Source: Atherinomorus stipes (Eukaryota > Chordata > Actinopteri > Atheriniformes > Atherinidae). Taken from it: DNA of 64,000 nt. Made by a program: the position numbers and the translations under genes. The stretch's first letter is position 1. Each line of letters opens with the position of its first letter. The DNA is taken from the NCBI GenBank assembly GCA_023101725.1, contig JALJCO010007139.1, forward strand, positions 228,501 to 292,500, given 5' to 3'. Shown here one piece after another: positions 1 to 12,973 of this stretch. Under the pieces are notes generated by a model that made no database searches, had not been told where the DNA came from, and saw only the letters and a program-made list of their open reading frames with translations.

Positions 1-172
1 TCACTAAGGAAAATAATTTAATTGCATTTTGAATTTTTTGTACTAGATATGGATCAATCTCTAAAGCCAGCTTTCTAAGGTGCACTGTTGTTTTGCAAAT
101 GAAGCTGAGAGCTCCTTTTAAAAAGGTTTTTGAGTAACTTGTGGTGCATTAAATGTGTTTATGTGGTTGTAG

Positions 173-1416
173 CTGTTCTGGTGGTTTTCCCGCTGCTGCT
201 TGGGAATACTGGACAAAGACAGGACTTGTGACAGGAGGCCTATACAACTCCAAAGTCGGTAGGTTCATCCCACACAGGAGTCTGGATCAGTTTTTGCTGC
301 TTTTGATAATCTAAAGTCTAAGATGACTGTGTGTTAAAGGTTGCAGACCCTACAGCATCGCTCCCTGTGAACACCATGTAAACGGAACTCGTCCTCCCTG
401 TAAGGCTGAGGGGGACACTCCCAAGTGCTTGCAGCAGTGCATTGATGGATACCCGCTGTCATATCCGAAGGACAAACACTTTGGTAAAGATCTGAACAGC
501 ACTGATGTCATATCTTGTCTGGTTATCTGTCCTTGATGAGTCATGTGTCCTCCCCTTTAGGCCGTCGCTCGTACAGCATCCCGTCCCCGCAGGAGCAGAT
601 CATGACTGAGCTGTATAAAAATGGGCCTGTGGAGGCGGCTTTTTCTGTTTATGAGGATTTTCTGCAGTATAAGACCGGTGAGGCTTTCATTTGCACTCCG
701 TATGAACTTAAAACTCACCTCTACAAACATAAATGTGCAAACAAGATGCTGCATTGTTTGTAAATGTTTTGTCTCCAGAAGCCAATTGACTATAAACTAC
801 AAGTATGTGCTATACATACATTTGTGCTGACCTACTTTTAAATAATTTTCTTAGTTTTTTCAGTTAGGTTTCAGCCTTAAAGCCTCAATTACTTCTATTA
901 TGGCAAAACTTACACAATTTGCATGCCCACTGTGTTTGCGTAATGTAAGTGATCCCTGTGACCCTCTGCCATGCAGGAATATGTGAAGTCTAGATGATGA
1001 TGAACACACCAGCAAACTACCAGTTCACTCTATGCTTTAGATTAGCCGCTGTAAAAATGCCCTTTGTTACTGTACTAGGTGTGTATCAGCATGTGACAGG
1101 GGAAATGCTCGGGGGTCATGCCATTAAGCTACTCGGCTGGGGGGAGGAGAATGGGACCCCCTACTGGCTGGCTGCAAACTCCTGGAACAGTGACTGGGGA
1201 GACAAAGGTATGATAAGACCAAAGGAGGAGAGAAGGATGTTAATCTCTATTTTCAGTTCCTCTCTGCACAGCACAGATCAGCATCTTTTTTTCATGCCAA
1301 CTTTGGCAAATGACGAATGTAAATGTTTTCCTATTGCAGGTTTCTTCAAGATCAAGCGTGGAAATGATGAATGTGGGATTGAGTCAGAGGTGGTTGCAGG
1401 AATCCCACTCAACTAG
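173..1416 (+). CDS. ctsb: Cathepsin B, C-terminal five exons (5' end outside window)
   Basis: Lysosomal papain-family cysteine protease with endo- and dipeptidyl-carboxypeptidase activity. Coding exons are 173-258, 340-483, 561-677, 1079-1207 and 1340-1416, all with GT-AG introns and consistent phase, giving about 183 residues and a TAG stop at 1414-1416. The first exon reads [13 protein letters not shown], equivalent to the cathepsin B CNGGYP region. The second carries the occluding loop with the paired histidines (CEHHVNG) that give exopeptidase activity. The catalytic His is in [11 protein letters not shown] (codon 1117-1119) and the catalytic Asn in NSWNSDWGD (codon 1177-1179). The catalytic Cys, propeptide and signal peptide must lie upstream of base 1. 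The C-terminus (VVAGIPLN) is a few residues shorter than the mammalian one. Family assignment is secure; which teleost paralogue this is cannot be told. Confidence 0.97.
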
Positions 1417-1501
1417 ATGACTAACTTTTGAATCCCTGTGTGCAATTTTAAATGTTTAAATATTCATTGCACAACATATTGCTCTTGTTCTGATAAAACC
1501 A

Positions 1502-1507
1502 AATAAA
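1502..1507 (+). other. Polyadenylation signal for ctsb
   Basis: A canonical AATAAA lies 86 bases past the ctsb stop codon. A second candidate follows at about 1532. This would give a very short 3' UTR. Confidence 0.6.
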
Positions 1508-3341
1508 AGGAGAAAAAAAATGTCAATCATGAATAAACGGTTTATTATAAACCACGAAATGTTTTGATTCAATGACAGCTTGTGTTCAAACAGTCCTCCT
1601 AATCATTCTGTCCACATTTCAACATCATAAGATGAAGATATCATCTTAGACATAACAAGTTATTGAGACATTATCTATGTTGTGGTACCCAAAACTGTGA
1701 TTAGCTTTTGTTCCAATAAATAGTTATAAATGGAGTTGCCGTTGCATTATTCTTCAACTTTCATGATATGATGCAAGTGTAGCATAGATTTTCTATAAAT
1801 TTAAACTGAAATGTTTAATACTCCTTACTTTTTGTGTAGTGTATGTAATGGACTTCATTATGCTAGTAGAAATATTACAGATCATGCATGTAAACCAGAA
1901 TCCAAGGTTGCACTTTTTTTTTAAAAACAAAAATCCTGATGTAAAGAGTTCTTGTTTTGCATTTGGTAACTCAGCCTATGAACACATCCTTACACTATAC
2001 ACCTTCATGTTACGTGATGTTTTCTATGACAGCCCTCTTCCATGAAAACCCCAGGCTGCTCTGATTGGTTAACTATAAAAGGTTGGCCCACCTGACTGCA
2101 TCTCTTGCACCGATATTTAAGATTTGAGATTTAAAAATGAAGACACAGAGATAAAACACACCTGAGTGCAAAATGACAGCATTTATCAGCATTTAAAAAC
2201 AATTGCCATGATATGACAAACTGTACAATAACAGGTAACCAGTGACATGCAGACAGGACACACTTTGAATGACTAAGCACCCCCCCATTATAAATAAGAC
2301 AATTTGTCAGCTTTATTATTTCTGTAAAGATGTGTTCATAAGATAACTTATTCACAGCCTGTTGCTGTCAGTGTTATTCAGTTATTCAACTTGGTTGAAA
2401 ATTGTTTGGGAAATGGTCTTGATAAGATGGACATTTTCCTTACATTCTTATCTTTAACATTATCTTTATTTTGGTGCAAGCCAAGTACAGATTTAAGTGA
2501 CATCTAGTGGCAAACATAAATTACAACCCACTGAAATATGCCTGTTTAATATTTTCACAAGTTAAAAAGAATTAAAAATAACTGACATGTGATGGGTAAT
2601 GATTAGTTGTAATCTTATTGCCTCTGGAAATTAGATAGACACCCATTTCCAGGTTCAATACCTGTCTTTCACATGTTAGAACTAAGTTTATTCGCTTGTA
2701 CAAAGAAGCATTAATGTGCATGTAACAGCAGAAAGCCCTGTTGTATGATTCTTACCGATGCGATCTAAAAGTATTGTTGATCATTTACAAACACAAAAGA
2801 CTAAAAACGTCATAGCATGCCATTTACGGGCTTCTGGATTGTGTGAAATAACATGATAAGCTTCAAATTAATCGCACTTTACAGAGATTGAGCCTACCTG
2901 CCTGCATTTTCAGGACGATCAAATACTGCAGAAGGTGGCCAGAAGGGGGCGTATCATACATTACCGGCTGATGACAAAGAATAAAAGGGAGGAAAGAAGA
3001 AGACACCCTTGCTCAGAGGTGAACTTTAGCATTAGAGCCTCTGTCCAAAATAAACGATCTTTGTCGATGGCCTGATAACAAGGAAGCAGCGGCCCGGCAG
3101 CTCCTGGAGGAAACGCCGGTAAATAAAAACCCACAAGTGGACTCCAGGCAGCCGATGACCATCAAAGCAGATGAGACGAGTAACGGAGAGGCTGTAAAAC
3201 ATCTTGAACGTTAGATGGTGGGAATGAAGGCAGGTTGTCGGCCATTGCTTTTTTAATTTCTGTCTGTCCGTTTCATGTTCTGGTTAACAAGCGCTCCCAA
3301 GTTATCTTTCGATACTTCTGGTGGAAGAACAGATAAATATC
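1508..3341. other. ctsb-abhd1 intergenic region and abhd1 5' region
   Basis: No coding exon is seen. The stretch is AT-rich apart from a more GC-rich section at about 2930-3250 just before the abhd1 start, which probably contains its promoter and 5' UTR. A separate TATA plus CCAAT motif lies near 2064-2081 and is listed on its own. Confidence 0.5.
2064..2081 (+). promoter_or_regulatory. TATA box with adjacent inverted CCAAT box, no assigned gene
   Basis: An inverted CCAAT (ATTGG, 2064-2068) is followed five bases later by TATAAAAG (2074-2081). The TATA sequence is canonical, but no ORF or obvious exon follows closely. It could be a distal abhd1 promoter or chance. The two boxes are closer together than is usual. 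Confidence 0.25.
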
Positions 3342-6300
3342 ATGTATTTAACCATTGTGGAGCTGTGGAGAACATACTGGGAGTGTGTTTCCAGACCGTA
3401 CACGGTGTTCGTCTGCTCCCTCACGGCCGCTCTGTATTATCTGTGGGGCCGCAAGTGTCAGGTCAGTTACAGCGTTCAAGGTTAGCGGTAACTACTGAAC
3501 TATATCCACTTTATTATTGTTTCATTAAAAAATTACACTATCGTGCTTTATATTTCCCTTAAATTTAACTGAGTTATTCTTTAATTAAAAGTAATCTTAT
3601 CTTGCTTAATATGAAATTGCAGTTTCTTCTTTCAGAGTTTTCTATTCAATTTATTTCCTCCTTTTTCCTCTTTTTGGGAGGGGGTAAATTTCTCTATCTG
3701 TAAGGGTAATGCACTTTGAATTTTTCAATTCTAAGTAATTTTATTTTAACTTGTTGAAACTGATGACAGCATTCAGCATGAAGACAATTTGGTGCAAAAA
3801 TGTAAACAATCAGGGTTAAATGAGCATCTACAAACTTTCTTTTTTTTTCACTTGAACTTAAAGAAATATACAAAGTGCAGAAATCTAAATCAAACTCATA
3901 AAATGCACAAAACCTCTGCCCAGATCTGGATCTGAAACAAGTCATTTGTTTAGCATGAGCAACTTGCATTGCATGCAGTCTGTGATGTGGTTTTAATTTA
4001 AAAGGCCTGGTGTTATCGGTGTTTTCATTTAATCTCTTTCCCTCTCAGACACCAGCTTTAATATGTAGTGAGGCTTTCAGCGTATTCCTCCACAAACACT
4101 GTCCTGTGGTAGCTGAGCGCTTCAGTCCAACTCCTTGGTGCTGGGGAGGCCGGCTTCAAACCCTGGTCTGCGCCCTTCTTAAATCCAGACCACCTGTCAC
4201 TTATCGAAAGTAAGAGTAAAGTCTTTTTGTTCCTTTGAATTGCATGACTTTATATTTAAAGATGGAATGAAGTTACTTTTTTATTTGTCCTCTGTTTTTA
4301 TCTCTTAGTGAGCTGATCCGTACCGTTGATGGAGGCCAGATATCTCTGGACTGGGTGGACAATCAGGCCAGTAACACCTACCCAAAATCTTCCACCCGGC
4401 CCACAGTACTGATCCTCCCTGGCCTGACAGGGAACAGCCAACAGTCCTATGTGCTTCACGCTGTCAGCCAGGCCACACGCCATGGCTACAGGTCAGCTGT
4501 GCTCCTCAATTCTCTCCTTCAAAAATTGTTAAAATGAGAAGTAAATAAGTACATCTTTCTGTTAAACATTATATCTTAAATGAATGTATGTGTCTTGTAG
4601 CAGCAGAAGCTGTTTTCATAGAAACTTTTTGTTTCCATTTTTTCCAGATGTGTGGTCTTTAACAACAGGGGATTTGGAGGAGAGGAGTTGCTGGTAAGTA
4701 TGATGATTTCCTTCATATCAAACAGAGATTAATTAGTTTGATATGAAAAGAAATGATCATGTAACATTGTGGCTATGTAACATTTTTTGAAAACCTTGGT
4801 CTATTCTTGTTTATTCACCAAGACAAAGGAAAATTCTTTCAAACTGAAGTTTAGCTCTATGTTTGTAATACTAATAAAGGGACAAAAGTAAATATGAAAC
4901 AATCTTAAAAGTAGGGTTCACTTTAACCCAGTTTAGTTGTGGAGTCATGTCACTCACCTGCAGCCAGTTAACCTGTGTAGTTGTTGGATATCTCATTTTT
5001 TAAAAGCATTATTTAAGTGTTTCTTTCTCATGTCGCATCTATCCTGATTTTGTTTATTCAGAGTAATTCACATTAATTTTAAAATCTTTTTCCGTAATTT
5101 GTCACCTAGCATTTTTACATTTTACACAGAATCTAAGTTTCTATCGGATCCAGGTTATATTGAAAACACACGACTGTAGGAAACACATTTCTGCTTTACA
5201 ATTAACGTAAACATAATATCTGTCTTTGTAAAAAGTCATGGTGATCATGCATATTAATCTGCAGGTGAAAAGACAAAAGAAGCTTAAAAATGCACATTTC
5301 TTTTAACTGTCTGAGTATGTTTGGTAAAAACCTCCAGCCACTTCAGAAAATTTCAGTGTTTTTTCTTTTTAGCAGACGCATTTATACCTTTTTAAACTAT
5401 TTTCTAATGCAAGGATAGGTAAGGTCACTCCTAGAGAGCTGTAGTCCTGCAAGGTTTAGATGTTTCACTGTTTGAACACACCTGATGAAGATGAACGTGT
5501 CACTGAGCAGAACTTGCTAACCGTTGGTTCCATTTAATTTGAATCAGGTGCGTTGGAGCAGGAAACATGTAAAACCTGCAGGACTGCCGCCCTCTGGGAC
5601 ACATAGGAGTTTACTGTAAGTTGTGGCACTGAATAAAACTCTCACTCTGTCTTTTTGCGTCTTCAAGACACCAGTCACCTACTGTGCTGCCAACACCTCA
5701 GATCTTGAACGTGTGGTGCAACATGTGAAAGGACTCTACCCTCACGCTCCTGTGCTTGGTGCTGGTGTATCTTTAGGAGGGTGGGTGAGATTTAAATTGA
5801 TCATTTCTGTGGGAAAATGAGTTAGATGACTTCATACTCTTCCTTTAACTATTCCCCCTCTTTTTTATCTTCATTTTTGTTCCATCTTTTCCTCTCTGCA
5901 GCATGATATTGTTAAACTACCTGGCCCGGAAGCGCTCTGAGTCGGGGATGGTGGCAGGTATCACCATCTCTGTCGCCTGGAATGCACATAAGTCTTCTGA
6001 CTCAATGGAGGAACCTCTCAACTGGCTGCTCTTCAACAAATACCTCACACGTGGCCTTTGTCGTGCCGTCTCCAGGTCAGACAACTCGTGTCTTGAAGAT
6101 AGTTAATGAATTAAGAGGACGATCTCAGTTAAAAACATTTCATATGTTCCTCACAGGCACAGGAAAATCCTGGAGAAAGTGGTGGATGTCAACCATGTCC
6201 TGAAGGTTTTGCTTAATAAGTCTCACAATGTATCATTTCCTTACTTGTGTAATAGCGTTTCCTCTTCACTATTCTCTCTCATCTAGGCACGGACTATCCG

Positions 6301-7927
6301 CGAGTTTGATGAACGCTTCACATCTCGGCTGTTTGGTTATAAGACTTGTACAGATTACTACCATGATGCCAGCCCGGACAAAAAACTCCCCCAAACTGCA
6401 GTTCCTATCTTGTGTCTCAACGCAGCTGATGATCCATTCTCTCCCCAGCATGGTGAGTAGACAACAGGATGGATGGAGAAATGTATGCACACACTAGATG
6501 TATTAGTTTACACATTAAAGGTTGAATATGGAATACGGACAGAACAGCGACATCACGTGTGTCAAGAAAAACTGCCGATAGACAAGTGACCAGCAGCCTG
6601 CAGCATGTCCAACAAGTAACGCAGAGAAGTTTATAACTGACAACTAACATTAGCCACGTTAGCAAACAAGTTAGCTTACTGATCCAGGAGAAAAGTCGCC
6701 ATTTCCGCATTGTGATGCCGTGGAAAACGTTTATGTGGGTCCATTTAGTGTAGCTTCACCTAAATTTGCTCCAGTTTTTGCTCTTCTCAGGTCACTCCTC
6801 TTCTCAGCCGGATAATAGTATCTCTGAGGCTCTAAAGCAGCTGCTTGACGTGCCGACTCCACTGTTTCCCCCTGTATCAGCCTAACTGTGCCAAACATAC
6901 TATCACCACACATTAAACATAATGCTATTGTCAAACCTGTTAAAATTTATTTTATATTTATTTTCAGGCTAAATATTATTTTTTAAGTAAATGTTGTGCT
7001 TTCACTCTACAACCCTCCAAACGACTTGTGGAGGTATAATTTTTTTTAAAATATAGCTTTTAATTAGGGATGCGTGATATTGAAATTTTGGCCAATATCC
7101 AATATGCCGATATTTTAAAACTCATGTGGCCAATAACCGATATCGATACTGATATTAAAGCTAAAAAGAAAGCAGTCATTGCAAATAGCAGTTTTGTTAT
7201 CTGTTTCCAATGCTTTGAAAAATAGGGGTTAGAAAAAATATTCCTATGCATTCCTACTTTTAATAAAAATGTTCCATATTCAACCTTTAATCTGGAGGCC
7301 TGATGCCACAGCTGTCTCTATTTTCTATTTCTTTTGTTTAAAAGCGTGCTTAGCATCAGAAAGCCACTGCGGTGTGAAGGTGACAGGTTTTAGGAATTTC
7401 TTGGAAGGCTTTTTTTTTCCATACTGTGTGTTCACTTACCAAAAGAAGCTTATCTAATTAGGATGTAATATATGACTGGAAACAACTACAATCAGCCATA
7501 GTTGTGTTTGCTAATAGGCTGAATGAGATGGAATGGACAGATTTGGAAGTCCAATTAGAGACCAGTAGCATATTAACCACTCTTCAGATCTCTTTAAGTT
7601 GTGTTAATACTTTAATTAACTTTTCTGTTTGTTAATCTTAGTTTTGGGGTAGATTTTTTTTTGTCTGATGGATCATCTGTTCACACTAAATCTTTCAACA
7701 TGTTTTCTCCACTCATAGCCTTTCCAGTGTCCATCGTCCGGTCGCTGCCCAACGTGGCCTTGCTGCTGACGTCCCACGGTGGACACATCGCCTTCTTGCA
7801 GGGGTTGTTTCCGCGAGGTGAGAACTACATGGAACGTCTATTTGGCCAGTTTGTCCAAGCAGTGTTTGAAAACCAGACGGACATCAAGAAAGCCTGCAGT
7901 ATCGGACAGGAGCAGATGAGTGAATAA
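3342..7927 (+). CDS. abhd1: Alpha/beta-hydrolase domain protein 1 (ABHD1/ABHD3 family), complete
   Basis: Nine coding exons: 3342-3461, 4049-4209, 4309-4491, 4648-4693, 5668-5780, 5902-6075, 6157-6205, 6287-6452 and 7719-7927. They total 1221 bp, or 406 aa plus TAA, matching the roughly 405-409 aa of ABHD1 and ABHD3. Residues about 18-37 form a hydrophobic N-terminal segment, likely a single membrane anchor. The fold carries the family motif FNNRG, the nucleophile elbow GVSLG with Ser205 (codon 5770-5772), an acid in NAADDPF (Asp330 or Asp331) and the catalytic His360 in GGHIAF. ABHD3 cleaves medium-chain phospholipids; the ABHD1 substrate is less defined. ABHD1 is preferred over ABHD3 because of [20 protein letters not shown] and NAADDPFSP, but this was judged from memory. 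The start ATG opens the hydrophobic anchor. Intron 8 contains a TTAA-flanked element. Confidence 0.92.
5438..5595. mobile_element. Short palindromic dispersed repeat in abhd1 intron 4
   Basis: The left end (gtagtcctgcaaggtttag) and right end (aaaacctgcaggact) are imperfect inverted copies. Inside them, paired motifs gaacacacctgat and atcaggtgcgtt repeat the symmetry. From memory this resembles a common teleost non-autonomous element; the superfamily is not determined. Confidence 0.6.
6515..7290. mobile_element. TTAA-flanked MITE (piggyBac-like) in abhd1 intron 8
   Basis: A perfect 20-bp terminal inverted repeat runs 6514-6533 and 7272-7291. The ends read TTAA-AGGTTGAATATGG and CCATATTCAACCT-TTAA, so a TTAA target duplication (6515-6518, 7287-7290) flanks about 770 bp. 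No transposase ORF is present. The right half (about 7066-7170) contains repeated gatat and cgatat motifs resembling another teleost repeat, so the element may be composite. The piggyBac assignment rests only on the TTAA flank. Confidence 0.75.
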
Positions 7928-9032
7928 CAGAATGATGATAAAAAAATACAAGAGCAGTCCAAGACTGCACCTCAGCAAAGCTGAACCAAAAGAGCTCCAA
8001 ATCTGGATCAACTGTAAAAGTTAATCACTTCTAAAATGCTGAAACTGTTTTGCAAATCCATCCATGACTTGATACAAATTATTCTGCTGATTGACAGCAA
8101 CAAACATTGGGATAATATAACCTCCTTGGTGCATGGGATGAAGCCACTGACATCTAAGCAATAGCCTAAGAGTTCACAGAAATGCATTGTTAATGCTGCA
8201 TGCTGTAGCCTGGTCACACAAATGCTTTATTACACGTTTTCAGGAGCACCGACTGTATTGTTCAAGTATTTAACCCCACTGCAGCTCTGCTGATCTACCT
8301 CCTCACCTTCTCAGGTTCACAGCAATCAGTTATACCAGACTTTCAAAGTATTTTTGAATATTAATGAAAAATTGGAGCACGTGAAATGCTTACGCTCAAT
8401 GTATGCACACAGTGAGATCATGTGCAGTATTCTTTTTCTTTGTCACTTAAACATTAAGTGCTTTGTATTTTGTTTTGCACAAAATATCATCAGAGCTACA
8501 GAGTAGAAGATTGTGTGTGGAAAAAATGTTCAAACTCATTCTCTGTCATGAAAATGAGTGCTTGAAGTTCTTTCCTTTTCCTCTTACCACTTTTTCTTTT
8601 CTTGAAGTGTGGAACACTTTTAAAGATTAGTCCTGCATGTGTTTGCAGTATGATTGGTTGCAAACCAGAAGATGCAGTACATTTAATGAAGATGAGTTGA
8701 TGGTGTGTGAAAATTAAAAAAATAAAAAGCACTAAAGATATTTGCACCTCCTGTCAAGAAATATGAGCAATATCAGCTGGTTGTGAAATTCTTTGTCACA
8801 ACCTGCCTTTTGATTGTTTGCACTTATTGCTCAGAAAAGACGATGAAGGAATGTTTTTAATGTCAAGATTGTAGCTACTTTCAATCTACGTGTTAATTCT
8901 TTCAAATGTTTTACATAAATTTGTTGTGAATGTAATACGATACAGACATGGTAAATGTTTGTATTCCCAACAGCACTTGTTATGAATACACCTCACTATG
9001 TTTTAATGCCAGTCATATCAATTTATGATTCA

Positions 9033-9064
<32 letters not shown>

Positions 9065-9322
9065 GCCAGAGTTGTTTTACGTCATCCTTTAAGAAAAAAG
9101 TTTTCAGCAGTGACTCGTGACCATGAAGACATTAAAGCAGCTAGCAGAGATCACTGTTGGCCTTTTGTTTGGTGCATGAAGAAAGAAAATGTGTCTCTAC
9201 CATTTAATTTGTGATTTTAATTGCTCTAAAATCACTTTTAAATGGGCAGTTTTGCCTTTGTTTTTTTGTGTACGAGTTGTAAACACAATCGCAGTATTAT
9301 TGCTATGCTGATAACAAATAAA
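7928..9322 (+). other. Probable abhd1 3' UTR
   Basis: Noncoding, AT-rich sequence after the abhd1 stop. A canonical AATAAA at 9317-9322 could end a UTR of about 1.4 kb; an earlier one lies near 8722. A 26-base T run sits at 9036-9061. No other gene is seen. Confidence 0.45.
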
Positions 9323-9371
9323 GTTGCAATATTTGGGCACTATGCATTATGGCTTAAGTTGGGTGTTATTT

Positions 9372-9590
9372 CATTAAGATAAGATCACATAAGGTAATTG
9401 TCCTGCATCAGGTAAATAATATAGCAGCAGAAAGGTAGTTTCAGTGACACAATAATAATAAAGTTCACATATAGATAGTAAAACAAGATATTAAATACTA
9501 GAAAACCAAAGATGGTAAACATGATTGTATAAAGTGAGCAGTGTATACAGGTATTGCACATTCAGTTTCAACAGTAATTGACATTGATGA
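9372..9590. repeat. Dispersed teleost repeat fragment (LINE/SINE-tail-like)
   Basis: The stretch beginning gataagatcacataaggta and continuing through acacaataataataaag and gtattgcacattcag matches my memory of a frequent teleost repeat built on GATAAGATAAG and TATTGCAC motifs. Boundaries and class are uncertain. Confidence 0.45.
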
Positions 9591-12500
9591 GGAAAAAAAA
9601 AATCATCTCAGGACAAAGAATGAGGAGATCCCAGCTTAAAAAGTGGCTGATGCAACAACAATGTCAAGAAAAGGTCAGGAAATGGTCTGACGCTTCCTGT
9701 ATGGTGCAAGTACATCATGTGTCTGTGTGATGCCATTTTTATGGCATTGTTACACTTGTAAGATTCCAATTTTTCAAAGTCATATTCACTGATGTTCATC
9801 AGGATATGTTGAAGGTTATCTGTTCCTGTAACAGAAATCTTCAATTCAACAATGACATTAAAGGGATTTTAATACTAATTTGTGATTTCACATGTTTGAT
9901 TTGATAACATGCTGAATTCAGGTATCAGGTGAACACATTCTCATCAATGACTGTGATCAGTAGCAACACATACACACAATTATGCCTGTGCTTGTTCTGA
10001 TAAAGACATATCACCAGGTTGATCCTAGTGGAAAAATGTGATAACAGATGCACTGCCTGCCAGTGAGTCCCCTCTAGTACCACCACTTATTCTGAGGCCT
10101 TTTATCTCTGAGCTGTGGAGTCATTAATGTCGCTGATTAACCAGAGCATTATTAATAATTAACCATGAACAATAAAAGTCCACGCCCTCTGTCACAATGT
10201 TAACCCTGCAACCTCATTTAGCTACATTTGTGGTCTGGAAAACTTCCAGTGGCATTTACTCAGTGGAAAACCAAAAACAAGTGGGCACTGTCCAGCTATG
10301 GTAGCTTTAATATGGGAGCTGTCCTGGCTGACATCACCCATGACAATTTACAACAACTCTGGCTGTTACTGTAGAGGTGTGCAAGAGTTTGAATACACAA
10401 TAGAAGCTGGAAGATTACTGTAATTTCGTTGGTATCATTATTATACTTACAGCAAATACTATTATAGTGTAATAAGTATCCCATTGATTCAAAATAGGGT
10501 TGTATCTGTAAGAGTTACAAGGAAATATAATCAACGAAATCATTTAGTTTTATAAGAGTTGCATCAGTTTGAATCACCATCACTGCATTTTCTGAGACGT
10601 CGGCAAGACTTTACATCAGTTTCTCTCAACTCCATCTTCCTCCTCCCCTTGGCTGCACCTACCAGGTGGTGATGGGTGGAGCCTCAGGTTATGGTTAATG
10701 ATTCAACTCCAGGGCTGCTGAGATTGACACATAGAGGAAGAGACGGGAAGAGGAAAGGCTGAGAGGGAGTGCAAGAAAAGTAGAAACAAAGTGAGGCTGA
10801 ATCACAGATTGTAAGCTGGAGAGTGCTGCAGCACAAAAGGAGGAAGGGGGTGTAATGCAAGAGGGGCTGCGGACAACGTTTTACTCAGGTGTGTCCAGTT
10901 GGTAGGCTGTCTGTGGGGTTAAATGGGTCACACAGGTGAAAACTAGTCTACAACTGAAAGTGGATATTGTGAGCAGTTCTGATTATCCGGCTCCTTTGAT
11001 CCATGTGACCTTTATAGGCTGGACAGTCGCTCACTTTCTCTCCTGATCGCTCATTATCAGCAGGTGAGATGATCTGTTTTTGCATGTCTATGGAGTTTTT
11101 AGAATTGTATACAGTGTTCAATATGCATATGTGTGTTTCACTGTGTTTACAGTACAAACTAACAGATTTTTTTGTGCCACTTTTTGTTTTTTAATATGTT
11201 AATATCATGACATTGAAAAATCATAACATGGAGTGTAAAGGCAGGAAATTGCTTGTGTCAAGAAGGTAACAATGTCCAGGGAGAGAGTGTGTCTACAGCA
11301 GACCAGTCTAGATGTATGCTATTATTGTATATCTTATGAGAATTCAGCTGTAGTTACACATTGCCATGAATTATTAATAAATCAGCTGGATGCCTATAGT
11401 ATGCTGGGTATGTCAGTATAATGGCAGCTAGCATCATGTTCCTGCTGTGCAGGTGAAAAGCAGACAGGTTTTTCTGCTGAACTCCTGTTCATTCCTGCAT
11501 GGGTCACTGTTTATACGAATGTTATAGATACAGTCTGTCAGATTTAAACCTTTTTTTTTTTTTTTTAGGATGTATACCACTGGTTGTTTTGGTCATTGCA
11601 ACACATACAAAATGAGTCCACAAGCAGCAGAATGCACCTGTTTATGGAGATGTTTGAGCCAGTTGCAGCCAGCCCAGGCTGGTGTGTAGAGTAGTTTTCC
11701 TTAAATGTTGACTTGCATGCACTAACAGTTATCACCCCAATCTGCCCCGGCGGCGTTTTTTTCATTGCAGCAAGTTCCTAGAAAGCTCATAAATTGTGTT
11801 TGTTCACATCTTTCATTGTCTGTGTGCTAGTAACAGGTTAATAAAAAACCCTTTTCAGGTAAATCCTTGTAAGCTGCAATATGCATGGACATGTTTGTTT
11901 TACACAGGCTTGTTAACAATTGGCTTAGCAGCTGCTTGGTTTTCTACCCTTTTCTTATCTGTGCCTTTGTGGATGGTGAATCAGTGCTGAAAATGCGTTG
12001 TTTTGATGGGTGGAAATGTAAAGCGTCTTATCCACCATATTGTCGCCTTCTGTGTAGACTTTCAGAAAAGAAACAGACGGTTTATATCTTTGCCACACTT
12101 TGCTGCTGTATTGCTCTGTGCCTTTATGATTTCCTTTAACATCATGTCTAATCTTAGAGCTGTCCAATGTTCAGGGTGAGGGTGAGGCAGCTGTAATTCA
12201 GGGTCATGTGAAGTGCACAATGATCATGAGCAAACAGCTTGTCTGCTTGAGTCTAACTGAGACGGCATGCTTAGAACAATCAGGCAACTAATGGCCTATA
12301 ATAACTCTCATTTTGAGCCTATTAATAGAGGCATAAACATCTTTTTGATAACATCATACTGAAAATGTGAAGAAGCCTGGTTTACAAAGCTTTTGTAAAC
12401 AGGTAACTTCAACTGAAGAGTTATAAGATTTACTGTGTGGTTAATGTCATTATAAAACATGCAAACCAGTTTCCAAGCGTCGTTTTGTTTGGCCTGTTCC

Positions 12501-12973
12501 AAATGTAATCATCAACTCGTATGGCAGAGGTTTATAGTCTCACTTTACTCAAGCAGAAAGTATAAGAGATAAACACAAGTATGCAGCAAACAGGAAGCTG
12601 GTAATCGAGGAAATTTTTGTACTATTCTTATGGATTTTGTGCCATTTTCGGTGCGACAGTAGAAACTATAAAAGATCATTTTCAAAATCCTTCAGGGTGT
12701 GCCAGCATTCAGCAAACACCCTGTTGGCTGTCCATCATTAGTTTGCATTATTCAGTGGTGCTCATGCTGTGCACAGGAGGTAGAGTCAAGTTCAGTACTT
12801 TGTGAAAAAGGCATAAACATAAACAACTCAAAAATCACATTGGTGGTTTCAGTGTTAGACACCAACATGTCTGGTAATATATTGTACTTTTGTCTTCAGA
12901 TGCACAATTCAAACGTATTCTCTTATTACATAAGATCACCGCTTTGATTTTTAATTTAATTTTCAATGTAGAT
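9591..12973. other. Intergenic region upstream of the PRKG-like gene
   Basis: No coding exon recognised. A purine-rich, somewhat more GC-rich patch at about 10610-10930 may hold promoter or 5' UTR sequence of the kinase gene, but no start site can be fixed. A T run lies at about 11551-11566. Short ORFs here show no family features. Confidence 0.4.

Noticed and set aside
3342..7927. ABHD3 as the hydrolase identity
   Set aside because: Close in length and motifs, but [20 protein letters not shown] and NAADDPFSP are nearer to ABHD1. Not fully excluded without a phylogeny.
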